NCBI RefSeq assembly: GCF_910596095.1
Contig: NC_056552.1
Coordinates: 9,219,111 to 9,283,110 of the forward strand
Source of the DNA: Thunnus maccoyii
Lineage: Eukaryota > Chordata > Actinopteri > Scombriformes > Scombridae
Direction: 5' to 3'
DNA: 64,000 nt
Below are positions 34,475 through 48,400 of the stretch, one piece after another. The position numbers and the translations under genes are program-made. The notes below the pieces were generated by a model, which was not told the origin of the DNA, made no database searches, and worked only from the letters and a program-made list of their open reading frames with translations. How positions within the stretch are numbered: the stretch's first letter is position 1; each line of letters opens with the position of its first letter.

Positions 34475-35555
34475 CACATACAGTACCTTCAATTCTGGAC
34501 AGATTACATTCAAGAATATCAAAAGGAAATGCCTAAAGAGTGAAATTCCCTCACTACCCGAGAGTCGCACAGAGAAATGCATTGGGACATACAGGACATA
34601 TAACTCTGTTAAAAATCTGCCAGCATACATTACATATGCAAACATTATAGACTACAAAGTACAGCAAGGTAACGTATACTCTATAACATGTGCATAAGGT
34701 AACATATGAACACAGGGCCGAGCTATTTACAGTTGGTCCAAAAAAAAAAAATGTAGATCCTCTTAACCATTTAATTTGTTTTATACATATTAACATGTAC
34801 AAGTATCATTCTTTAGTGGGGAGAGTTTGAAGACAGCGGACTGTTTCTCCAACATCCTTGACATCACACACACACGCTACACCAGTTGTTGTTTGAAAGC
34901 ACTCTACACTCTACTTCACCATAAATAAAACAATTACAAAAATATACCTCACTTCAAACAGAGCCATAGCAGGAAAAGCGCTTACAGCCATTGTGGAATG
35001 ATAAAAAAAAAAAGAAAGAAAAAACACAACACATATCGACCTGTAAGAATGAGATGAAGAAAAGATGGAGATGGGAGGAGGAGGAGGAGGAGGAGGAGGA
35101 GGAGGAGGAGGAGGGGGCTGGTTTCCAGGACAGCGTGTGAAAGAGTTTTAAGAACATGCTGGAATTCCAATGAAAGACAGCAGTTTTAACTGGGATGTTT
35201 GAGGTTCTGACAGGCTGCGGACGGTGGCTGGGATTGGCTGGGACGGTGACGGTGACGTGGGTAGACTGGGGCGGAGGGGGGTTGACTTCCTGGCATGGGT
35301 TCCCTTTGAAGTTCCCCCCCTCTTCTTTTGTAGGAGAAGAAAACATGGGAGGATGTATGGAAATTAGTAAACATCAGCGATACAGGAATGCAGAGGGTTA
35401 AAAACTCCAAGTCCATGTTGGATTAGTAGTGTGTGTACATTCACAGGTGTATCCCGTTGTATTAAGGCTCAGGAGGGCGCATGTGTGTCAGTGTACATGT
35501 ATGAGTGTATGTGCTGCAGCTGTTCCTCCTGAGTAGTGGAAGTCTAGAAGCGAAG
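34475..35555 (-). other. arl3: arl3 3' UTR
   Basis: Repeat-poor sequence after the TAG stop. It includes a (GGA)n tract at 35079-35113 and an A-run near 35007. Open frames here (34954-35416) read through the GGA tract as Ser or Leu runs and are not genes. Confidence 0.5.
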
Positions 35556-38706
<3,151 letters not shown>

Positions 38707-38785
38707 CTTGTTGCCTTCTCTCTTGGAGACGCCGCCGAGGGTTACTAAGGGGGATGACGTCAGACGCACAGTCACGCACGAAACT
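38707..38785 (-). promoter_or_regulatory. arl3: arl3 5' leader and core promoter with CRE
   Basis: Upstream of the arl3 ATG there is a short GC-rich tract with a perfect CRE palindrome TGACGTCA (38755-38762) and CpGs. It is cut off by the T-run that starts a LINE tail near 38786. In human, ARL3 and SFXN2 share a head-to-head start region, so this may also drive sfxn2, but no sfxn2 first exon could be placed. Confidence 0.5.
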
Positions 38786-38926
38786 TTTTTTTTTCAAATT
38801 TATTAACAACACAGTAAAATTACAAAACAAACAGTAATAAATAATAATAATTTGTACCGCACTTATCATTCATAGTGAACTCAAAGTGCTACAGTATTAA
38901 TGACATAGAACACACAACATAAAGAA

Positions 38927-38982
<56 letters not shown>

Positions 38983-39440
38983 GAGAGTTAAGTACAGGGA
39001 ATATTGGGGGAAAATTAAATGAAATAAACTGATCATGAAAGCACAAACAGAAATAAAACTGTACAATTTAAAAAAAAAAAAAAAACGTAATACAGTAATT
39101 AAAAGAGAATATCGCAAACCAACTTACATCATCTGGCAATGTTGTTCACAATGTTTCTCAAGAGATGAGATGTTTTTAAAGCTTTTTTGTTTTTAGATAG
39201 ACAGAATTATGTCTGAAGTTCAACATAAAACAAGTTTTTGTTCAGAAGAAACTGAAGAAATCAGGCTTTGTGAATATGATATATTGCCCAAAAGACACAG
39301 CAATTTCTCTTCACTCTTGTTAGGCTCTACATTCAAAAATAAGACCATACTCTCTGTAATAGGGACCAAGACCTTATGAGTGCCCCAGATTAATAAGAAA
39401 ATTTGAGTCCAAAAGGATGAAATGGGTACAGACATAAATC
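38786..39440 (-). mobile_element. LINE 3' end on the minus strand
   Basis: Read on the minus strand, a degenerate reverse-transcriptase C-terminal-type frame (39435-39220) is followed by a 3' tail with 'gcactttgagttcactatg' and then an A-run at 38795-38786, as in fish LINEs. A (TAA)n tract at 38928-38981 is inside. Truncated and inactive. The clade is uncertain. Confidence 0.5.
38928..38981. repeat. (ATA)n microsatellite
   Basis: About 18 units of ATA on the plus strand, within the LINE tail. Confidence 0.95.
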
Positions 39441-40760
39441 AAACGGGAAAAGATTTTTTTAAATTTATTTTGATTTAATATATTTTATTGTACTATATTT
39501 ATTTTATTTTATTTTAATTTTTTTTTAAATGTCATTTAATATTTTTTTATTAATTTATTTTTATTTTATTTTACTCTATTTTATCTTTATTTTATTGTCC
39601 GTGGTATGTGTCATGATAAATAAAGTTTTTCTTTAAAAAAGTATGGAGGACCAGTTTAGCTCTTAGCTGCCTGTGAATGTATCACATGTAGGCCGGTTAA
39701 ACTTCTACGTGTTTCCTTCTCTTGACAGTTCTTGCCCACAGACGTTTCAATAAGTTACAGTTCACACATGTGTTTCATTTCTCCGTTCATACATGTGTTT
39801 TGTTTATACACACAGAAGCAAATGTTTGTTGTTTTCACCGGGAGCTGCCCCAGCTCGTGATTGGAGGACTGCGTGCCACGTGCACATTTCTTTACTATGC
39901 CACACGAGCACATTTTGAGTACTGACAGGTTACTCTGCTGGGCAGCTGAGGAGTCTCGTAAAGGTATGTTTTGTGTTTTTTCGTGTTGCAGGTTGCAGAC
40001 TGAGTGTCCACACGGCAGCAGCTCGGTGTCTGTTTGCGGAAGTCAGACTGTAGCTGAGCGGTCAGTTGCATCAGTCTGTGAGCCCCCGGCTGACATGTCT
40101 GAACTCCCTTCTCACACCAGTTTAGTCGGTGATCTTCACACAAGTAGTCACTATGTCCACACATAATGTTTATTTACTTGTTAGAGGGCACGTGTGCATA
40201 CAATTTAAGACATTTTACTCACGCACAAGCTGTAAAACTGGTGAGATTTCAGTGTTGACTGGTGTTCCAGATGCTGGCTGTGCTCTGGCCTGCAGATCCA
40301 GTTTGTCAAGCGTCTGTTGAACCTTAAAAAGCTCATGTTAGTTTTGTAACTTGTGTCAGCTGCACTATTCACATGCAACGTACATACAGACGAGTTCAAA
40401 ACACTCTTCTCTTCATGCAGGGCTGCAATTAATGATTATTATCATCATTGAGCCCATTATTGTCTCAAATAATCCATTAATTACACATTTTAGGTTCACA
40501 ATTTTTCAAGTCAGCAGTCAAGTGCTCATATGAACAGTGAAAGAGGTTTTTCTCGCTGTAATCATTCCTCCTGTTCATTCTAGCTGTTAAAAGATCCCCT
40601 TCAAATGTGGTTCCAATGTAAGTGATGGAGGCCAAAATCCACAATGTGTCCACACAGTCATTCAGTGTAAAAATGCATTTAAAAGTTGATCTGAAGCTTA
40701 TATGAGGCTTCAGCAGTCTGAGTTAGTCATATCAAGTGGATCTTCTAATGGCCAGTATGA
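39441..40760. other. Head-to-head interval, no exon fixed
   Basis: AT-rich low complexity at 39460-39620 is followed by unassigned sequence. Around 39830-40100 composition is more balanced ('gtgccacgtgcac' at 39873), and a sfxn2 leader exon could lie here, but I could not define one. Confidence 0.3.
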
Positions 40761-40775
40761 ACAGGAGGACTGTTC

Positions 40776-41140
40776 AGGGCTGGGCAATATATCGATATTA
40801 TATTGATATCATGGTATGATACTAGATATCGTCTTAGATTTAGATATGGTAATATCATGATATGGTGTAAGTGTTGTCTTTTCCTGGTTTTAAAGGCTGC
40901 ATTACAGTAAATTGATGAAATTTTCTAAACTTACCAGACTGCTTATAGCTGTTCCATTTACTTTTACCCACTTAATCATTCTAACCACATTACTGATGAT
41001 TGTTAATCAAAAATCTCATTGTGTAAATATTTTATGAAAGCACCACCAGTCATCCCTACAATATTATCACAATATCGATATCAAGGTATTCGGTCAAAAA
41101 TATCATGATATTTGATTTTGTCCTTATTGCCAGGCTCTAG
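40776..41140 (+). mobile_element. 'GGGCTGGGCAATAT' hAT-like MITE
   Basis: It starts 'agggctgggcaatatatcga' and ends 'ttgccaggctct', an inverted pair, with repeated 'tatcgatat' and 'atcatgatat' words in both arms. This is a well-known common teleost family. Confidence 0.75.
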
Positions 41141-41514
41141 TTTCACTGTTCATTTGGGCACCTGAAGGTTGTTTTTAGACAACCTTGAAAAACTGTGACT
41201 CCATCCTGTATAAAATGACTGGGATCAAAATAATGTCTGATTATTTTCTGTTGATCGATTAATATGTTTCAGCTTCCTGATATCTGTATCAGTTTGCTAA
41301 TACATCAGTTTATCGCTACAGGTGAAGTTGCAGGTATATGAACAACGAAACATCTGCAAATCTTGAGATGTATCCGTAGAGTTTTTTTCATTTAGTTGTG
41401 TGATTCTGAATAGATCGTTGTGCTGAAACCATTAGTTGATCGTGAGAAAACTCATAGACAACCATTTTTTATAACTGATTATTGTTTAAGTCATTTATCA
41501 AACAAACATTTGTA

Positions 41515-42145
41515 CAGCTGTAACTAACAATTATTTTCATTATCGATTCATTTTCTGATAATTTTCTCAATTAATCACTTTGTCTATAAAATGTCAGAAA
41601 ATAGAGAAATATGCCTGTTTATAATTTCTGTAGATGCATTGAAAGGGTTTCTGGCACAACTTCACTTAACTTCCAAGGTGCACGGAGAAGGGAAAGAAGT
41701 CTAAAGAGGTCAAAACTCCAGCAACTCTTGTAATATATAGAACAACTTTATTGTAGACCAACACGTTTTGGCTTGTGGCTTTCATCAGGGTCATCATAAA
41801 ACACATTACTATGTGCTGAAACACGTTGGTCTAACAATAAAGTTGTTCTATATACTACAAGTTTTGCTGGAGTTTTGACCTCTTTAGTCTTGTTTTATAA
41901 TTTCTTAAAGCCCAATGTAACGTCTTCAAATGTCCTGTTTTGTCCGAGCAACCATCCAAAATCCAAAGATATTCAGTTTACAGTCACATATGACACAAAA
42001 AAACCTTCAAATGCTCACGTTAGAGAAGCTGCAACCACTGAATATTTGGCATTTTTGCTTAGAAAACAACTAAAGCGATTATTCGATTATCAGAATAACT
42101 GCCGATTTAACTTCCTGTCGATCGACTAATGGTTGCAGCTCTAAA
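41515..42145. mobile_element. GGGCTGCAAC-type MITE split by a hairpin element
   Basis: The left part is 41515-41635 ('gctgtaactaacaattattt') and the right part about 41890-42145, ending 'aatggttgcagctct'. Between them sits the inverted repeat listed next. Open frames in it are repeat-derived. Confidence 0.65.
41696..41890. repeat. Long hairpin-forming inverted repeat
   Basis: The left arm, 41698-41773 ('ctaaagaggtcaaaactcca' on to 'agaccaacacgtttt'), pairs with the right arm, 41812-41889 ('aaacacgttggtct' on to 'ttttgacctctttag'), with few mismatches and a loop of about 40 bp. Confidence 0.8.
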
Positions 42146-42319
42146 CATTTGCTTGTTCCAAGCAGACAGCCGAGACACATCATGTGTCTCCAAGGTGTTC
42201 AGCTGAGCAAAAAGGGTCCATCTGCAGTCTTGCAGACCTACATGACCCCCATTCCCCTGACCTCTAACCCTAACCATCTCACTGCTCATGCCTAAAACCT
42301 AACCAACTGGGTGTGTCAT

Positions 42320-43540
42320 GTAGATACTGCGAGTTCACAGGTAGACCTGCTTGAGCTGACCACTTGTGTTCAGATTTCGTTCCTACCTATATCACTTCCG
42401 CTAGAAGGTCAAAGGGCCCCGCGCAAAGTTGTTACCAGACAAGCGCCAGATTTGTTTCGTACAGGCTAACTAAGAAAACAAAAAGGTTTCAAGACCTAAT
42501 TTACATGTACAGGTGATTCCAACGGTTGAGATTGGCAGGACAAAGTCGTTAAGTGTTGGCACTCTGTCACCAAAACAACCATCGTGTCCTGCATTGATGA
42601 CGTATTTTCCTGTTACGTCCTTGTTGGGGACGCATTAGCGTTTACACCACAAACGATATTTGGTCAAATATATAAAGGTCCCAGAACCACCTTAGCAAGC
42701 GGTTTGAGTGATCAGATCACAATGGGTCCACTTGTGTTCTGATCTGACCAAGACGCATTTTAAAACCAAGTGTAAACAGGGTCTTTGTTTTATATCGTCG
42801 TATATTGAGTCTTTGGTTTTTTGACTGTTTGTCAGACAAAAAAAATATCTGAGAATGTCACCTATGGCTCTGGAAAATTAGGAGTGGGGACGTTTTTTCC
42901 AGTAATTTTAAACATTTTATAGCGCAAATGATTAATCAGCTAATCAAACAATACATTGTGTCGTCTACTTCTGTAACGACCCAGTTTCATTCTATCACTT
43001 CCAGTCTTTGTTTATGTATTTGTATTGGTATGTCATGGAACAGATTCAGAAAGTAGGGCGATGTTGACTTTTGGCTGATGTGCCGTGTTCCCCACAAGGT
43101 CTTGCAGGCCTTTAGCCTAGTTTCTAAACAAACAGCTCCAGGAACAATCCAGTTCCAGCCAGACTGAGCCTTCAAAGAGCCCTGATATACTCTTCACATG
43201 CCCTTTAGTTAAGAAGATTATACCACATAGGAAAGTTTTGTTGCTGTTGTGAGATTTGTCTTCACCTAAAACCTGCAGTGAATAATTAGTAATGTAATGA
43301 TGAAGAAGTGCAGTGGGATGTTTGGATAGATCCAGCTCTAGTCAGCAGATTCTGGGTCAGAGGGAGCAGCGGGCTGCAGCTGCAAAACCCAAAATGACCA
43401 TTTACCAGGAGGTGGTCAATGATTTCTAGTGGAAGTTTGGCCCTCGAGTATTTAAAGGGAGTTAGTGTTTGTTCAGGATTGTGTTGGGTTTAAACTCAAG
43501 GGCACACGTAACGTTAGCAAACAGCAGCTCTGTGGGTACA
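42320..43540. other. Intergenic with one likely dispersed repeat
   Basis: 42325-42785 ('gttcagatttcg' at the left, 'gtgttctgatctgac' and 'cattttaaaaccaagtgtaa' at the right) looks like another repeat family. The remainder shows no exon. Confidence 0.35.
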
Positions 43541-43549
43541 TTTGGAGGC

Positions 43550-44215
43550 TAAAGCTGCAACGATTAGTCCATCATCAGAAAATTAATCTGCAACTATTCT
43601 GATAATTGATTCATTGTTTCAGTCATTTTTAAAGCAAAAATGCCAAATATTTTATGGTTTCGACTTCTCAAATGAAAAGATTTGCTGCTTTTCTTTGTCA
43701 TATATGAAAGTTAATTGAACATCTTAACATTTTAGACTTTATTCAGACAAAACAAGCAAACTGAAAACATCACCGTGGCCTCTGAGAAATGATGAATGCC
43801 ATTTTTTCACAATTTAAAAAAAAATATTTCATATACTACACAATTAATAAGCAGTTTAAACTATAATGAGAATACTTTAGTTACAGCCTTCTTATTTAAA
43901 GCAGTTACAAATGACAGAAAAAAGCAGTCATTTTTCAAGGAATTTCAACTTCTTAAATGTGAAAATTTGCTGTTTTTCTTCAACACTTATCAGTCAGTTG
44001 AATATCATCGGATATATAAGATTATATAAGATTCTGGACTTTTGTTTAGACAAAACAAGCAAATCAAAGGCATCACTGTAGGCTCTAAGAAATGGTCAAT
44101 GGCATTTTCTTGCTACTTTTTTATCATTTCATGGACCAAACGACTAACCAATAATTAAGAAAATAATCAGCAGGTTAACCGATAATGAAAATAATCATTA
44201 GTTGCAGCCCTAAAC
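43550..44215. mobile_element. Tandem or nested GGGCTGCAAC-type MITE copies
   Basis: Two sets of the same internal words ('agacaaaacaagcaaa' at 43745 and again at 44050; 'aatttgctg' twice) inside one pair of outer ends ('gctgcaacgattagtc' and 'cattagttgcagcccta'). This suggests one copy landed in another or a duplication. Confidence 0.65.
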
Positions 44216-44461
44216 TCACACACACTGGACTAAGATATTTAAAGCAGACTTGCTGAGGTTCAATACCTTCAGTTTCTGTGCTGCCAGAAGTGCGAATAAA
44301 TTACCTTTGCACATAATAAAGTTAATGTAACCATCATAATTTTGAAATGTACGTCAAATGGTTGCCAGTGTAAACTAATCATTCTAGTTACAACTTTAAT
44401 ATTTATAGTTTATTTTTTGCTGTTTGACTTGATTTTGATGATGGTAATTTCGGTATTTTTT

Positions 44462-44810
44462 AGTGCTACAACTAATGATTATTTTCTTTTCTTATTCTGT
44501 CGATTAATTGTTTCATCTATGAAATGCCAGAAAATGGTAGAAAGAAAAGTCCATCACAACTTCCCAAGATTCAGATGTTTTTCCACTTAATACTATAGCA
44601 GTAATTAGTAATAGTGGTAGTAATAGTATAGTAATAGTCTTAATAGAAAACAAAAACAGAGAAAAGTAGCACATTCTTGCATTTGAAAAGCTGGAACCAG
44701 GAGTTTTTTGCTTGAAAAATTACATAAACAATTAATTGACTATCAAAATAGTTGACTATTGATTTTCTGTCAATTGATTTATTGACTAATTGTTTCAACA
44801 TTAGTATCTA
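44462..44810 (+). mobile_element. GGGCTGCAAC-type MITE, diverged
   Basis: 'Gtgctacaactaatgattat' start and 'gactaattgtttcaaca' end, with 'gaaatgccagaaaatggtag' inside. Confidence 0.6.
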
Positions 44811-45308
44811 TTGTATTGGTTTGCTGGTAATATGAAGTCATATCTAGTCACCTGGACTCATGTGTCTTTAATCTTTTTACATAGAGGACTCTCTTGTATC
44901 TTTATTGTCTTATAAAGTCAAATAAACTAAAGTCCACACTAAAGTTTTTGGTAGACGAGGTTTGTGTGCACACTAACACACACACACATGGACACAAACC
45001 TCTGAGCGAGTCTGTGGGAATGAGAGTTCAAAGGTAAAGCAGTTTGGGCCTCTCTGACCCACTGAGCTAAAACTCTGTCAGTGTTGCATCAGCTCAGACT
45101 AGGTCTGGCTGGTTTGACAGACAGGTAACCAAACATGAACCAGGTGGGACTGTTTGTGTAAAACTGACAAGAAACTATGAATCAGTTAATGTTTTAGTTG
45201 TAGCTGGAACAGTCAGGACAACAGTCAGATGTATTTTCCTGTTTTATCATTTCTATATCTTTAACAGCACACACAGCTAATCGTACTATCCTTCTCCCTT
45301 TTCTTCAG

Positions 45309-45406
45309 ATTTCGACTGCAGCTGCTGAGAAGCCTTTTGGAGCGTAAATAGCTGCTGTTGAGACTTTTTAATGAATTAATTTTGGGACTGCTGTTTAACA
45401 ACCACG
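45309..45406 (+). other. sfxn2: sfxn2 5' UTR part in the first coding exon
   Basis: An acceptor (ttcttcag) ends at 45308, so this exon has an upstream non-coding partner. The leader includes a minimal upstream reading frame, ATG AAT TAA, at 45371-45379, 36 bases before the true start. Confidence 0.55.
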
Positions 45407-48400
45407 ATGGCTTTGAGTTCATTCGACATCGACGCACCACAATGGGATCAGTCCACGTTTATGGGCCGACTGAAACACTTCTTCAACATCACAGACTGTC
45501 GAACGGCGATCTTGCCTGACTCACGTCTGGATGAGGCCAAAGCTTTAGTAGAAAGCTGCAGGTAAGGAAATGGACTCTGAAAATGAACGCTAACACACAC
45601 ACACGGACTGTAATTGTGGCAAATCTTGAACCTTTTTTTAAATCAGCCTTTCAGCAAAAATTAAGGTCATGCTATTGCAATAATTCTGTACATTAGAGTC
45701 AGTATCTGAATTTCTTCATCCCAAGTATCTGACACCTTTTTTTGGGTGTGGTCCATAAATGCTGACTTGTTGACTGACTTCATTTATACAAATTTATAAA
45801 TATATTATGTTTAAATGAGAACGAATCAAATGTAATATCTCAGACAGAAGTATAAAACTGGAGCTGTGCTGTATAAGAGATCTGCTTTCAGGTGGATTTT
45901 CCCTTTATAGTCTGGCTCGTGCCCTGGTGTCTGCATTTTAACTGTCACCTGCAAGTTTCAACAAGAAAAATGAGCCCCCAAAAAAAGAAAAACAGGCTTT
46001 ACAAGAATGTTTCCACAGGTAGTCGACGGTGGAAAAAATGTCTGCTAACGTCTTGTGTTAGCAAATGTGTTCAGTGTGTGTTTTCGGTGCTTTGTAGGGC
46101 AGGATCCGTTCCCCCCGGCACCACAGAGGAGCAGCTCCACTATGCTAAGAAGCTGTACGACTCGGCCTTCCACCCGGACACCGGAGACCGCATGAACATC
46201 ATCGGCCGAATGTCCTTCCAGGTCCCCGGAGGCATGGCCATCACCGGCTTCATGCTGCAGTTCTACAGGTACCCGAGAGCAAACCGGACGAGCTGCATTC
46301 GACCACATCCTACATTTTCACAGAGGAAGCTTTTAGAGGTTTCATAACTGTCTGTTTTCTAGGACAGTTCCTGCTGTGGTGTTCTGGCAGTGGGTGAATC
46401 AGTCCTTCAATGCTCTGGTCAACTACACCAACCGCAACGCTGCCTCACCCATCACTCCAAAGTAAGAACTCAGACCCCGTTTACACTCTGTCACATCCAG
46501 TGTGTCTCATATCCAGATGTGAGTCAGTGTCAGCCCCCCCCCCCTCCAGTCCAGACGGTGGTGGAAATGCACCTGAAGCTTTTTTGGTAACTGCCAAAAA
46601 AGAAAGAAATAACTTTTACGTTTTAGCAGTTTAGTTATAACTATAAGTGGTTCTGCTGAATGATGACGACAGTCGATATACGACTGCTGTCAGTGGTCAC
46701 ACAGCCAGAGATCAGAATGAATCAGATCTGGAACCACATATGGCCCAGATCTGATATGAAAAACATCAGATCTGATATGAAAAACATTAGATCTGAGTCA
46801 CTTAGGCCGCATTTACGTTGCCTGGTACAAGTGACCCAATTCCGATTTTTTTTTTTTCCTCGCATGTGGCACAGATCAGATATGTATTATGAACGTGTAA
46901 ACAGGAAAAAAGCACATGGAATCAGATGTTCTCAGATCCATTTCGGGCCTCAATCATATGTGGAAATAAATCTGATAGTAATCGGATATCTGCCGATGCG
47001 ACTGTCATCTAAACGGACAGATCGGATATTCCCCGTCACCGCGATTCACACGTCATTGAAAATGCGACCATCTTATCCTTTTTGGCATTTTAATGACGTA
47101 TAACGTTATTTTCACGTGCACGGCTGGCACAACTACTGTCCGCTAAAAAAAAACAAGAACAAACTGTTTACTTCCCTTTCGGTAACCAAACCCTCGTTTA
47201 CGCATGCGGGTTGTTTCAAGTGTAAACACAGGTATCGGACATCGGTCACTTGTAAAAGTAGATGTAAACAGGAAACATGACATGCAGCGTAAATGTGGCT
47301 TTGGAGGCAAAATAAATTCACATTTGGACCACTTCAGTATGTAATGTGAATGTGTATCTATGAGCAAGACAAAGTTTTATCGTATTGAGGAGCTCACACA
47401 CACACAGATCATCCAGAACTGATCTGAAATCAGATAAACATTACAACAGCTTGGTGTTAATCCGTCCTGTTACTTTATATGTGACAGGAAGGATGACAGC
47501 AGTGTAATTTCTGTGTAACTGTAGCTGCCATTATCACAGGGGACAGACCCTGTAGAGACGACTTCCACAGACCTCTTGCTGACGTAGTTACACTTGGGAG
47601 GAGTATAGCTTACATATGACGGATGCGTTTTCAACAGCTTCTCCCGAGGTGGTTTAAACAATCCGTCTGAAATGTTTTTGATATCGGATATCCAGTCTCC
47701 AATCCGATAACTATCTGATATCAGAAAGGCCTGATGTCTAAATCCAACCAGGCAGCAATATAGAGCCAGATGCTGAAAAGTCGTAAACACATCTGTCTCT
47801 CCGAGATTCATACATAATCTATACTCCTCCCAAGAGGAACTACGTCAACAAGAAGTAGCCGCTAACAGCATCAGCCGAAATGAGCTGCCGTCTTTCTTTT
47901 TGTGTCATGACAACGACGAGAAGACTCTCATTGATTCGACACAAACGGTCATACAGAAGGTGTAACGCGCTAATGTTTGTCTGATCTCTAATCAGTGCAA
48001 CCACTTAATGATCTGTGTGTGTGTGAGAGCTCAAGTAGACGAGCAAAACTATTGTCTTGCTTGTAGTTCCTCCATGTTAGTCACTCATGTTGTTAGCTAC
48101 CTAGCTAAACTGAACTGATGAAGTGCATAAGTGGAGTCTGGCATGTTAAGTGTATTAAATCTGATCCTGACGGGAGAAACTTGAAAAGACAAGTGTAAAA
48201 TGTGCTTTACTGACTGTATGATCGTTAATCTCAGTGTTCGTAATCCTAAAAGAGCTGCTGTCCTGTGTCTCTGTCGTCTCTCTCAGGCAGATCGGAGTAG
48301 CCTACGTTACAGCAACCAGCACAGCTTTAGCAACAGCAGTCGGACTCAACCTCTACACAAAGGTACAAACGCACATGTTGTCTGAACCTGCACGAGATTT

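Noticed and set aside
34954-35416. 130-codon minus-strand frame rich in serine
   Set aside because: Translation of the GGA tract in the arl3 3' UTR; no conserved residues.
39220-39435. 71-codon minus-strand frame as a host gene beside arl3
   Set aside because: It is followed by a LINE-type tail and A-run, so it is better explained as retrotransposon debris.
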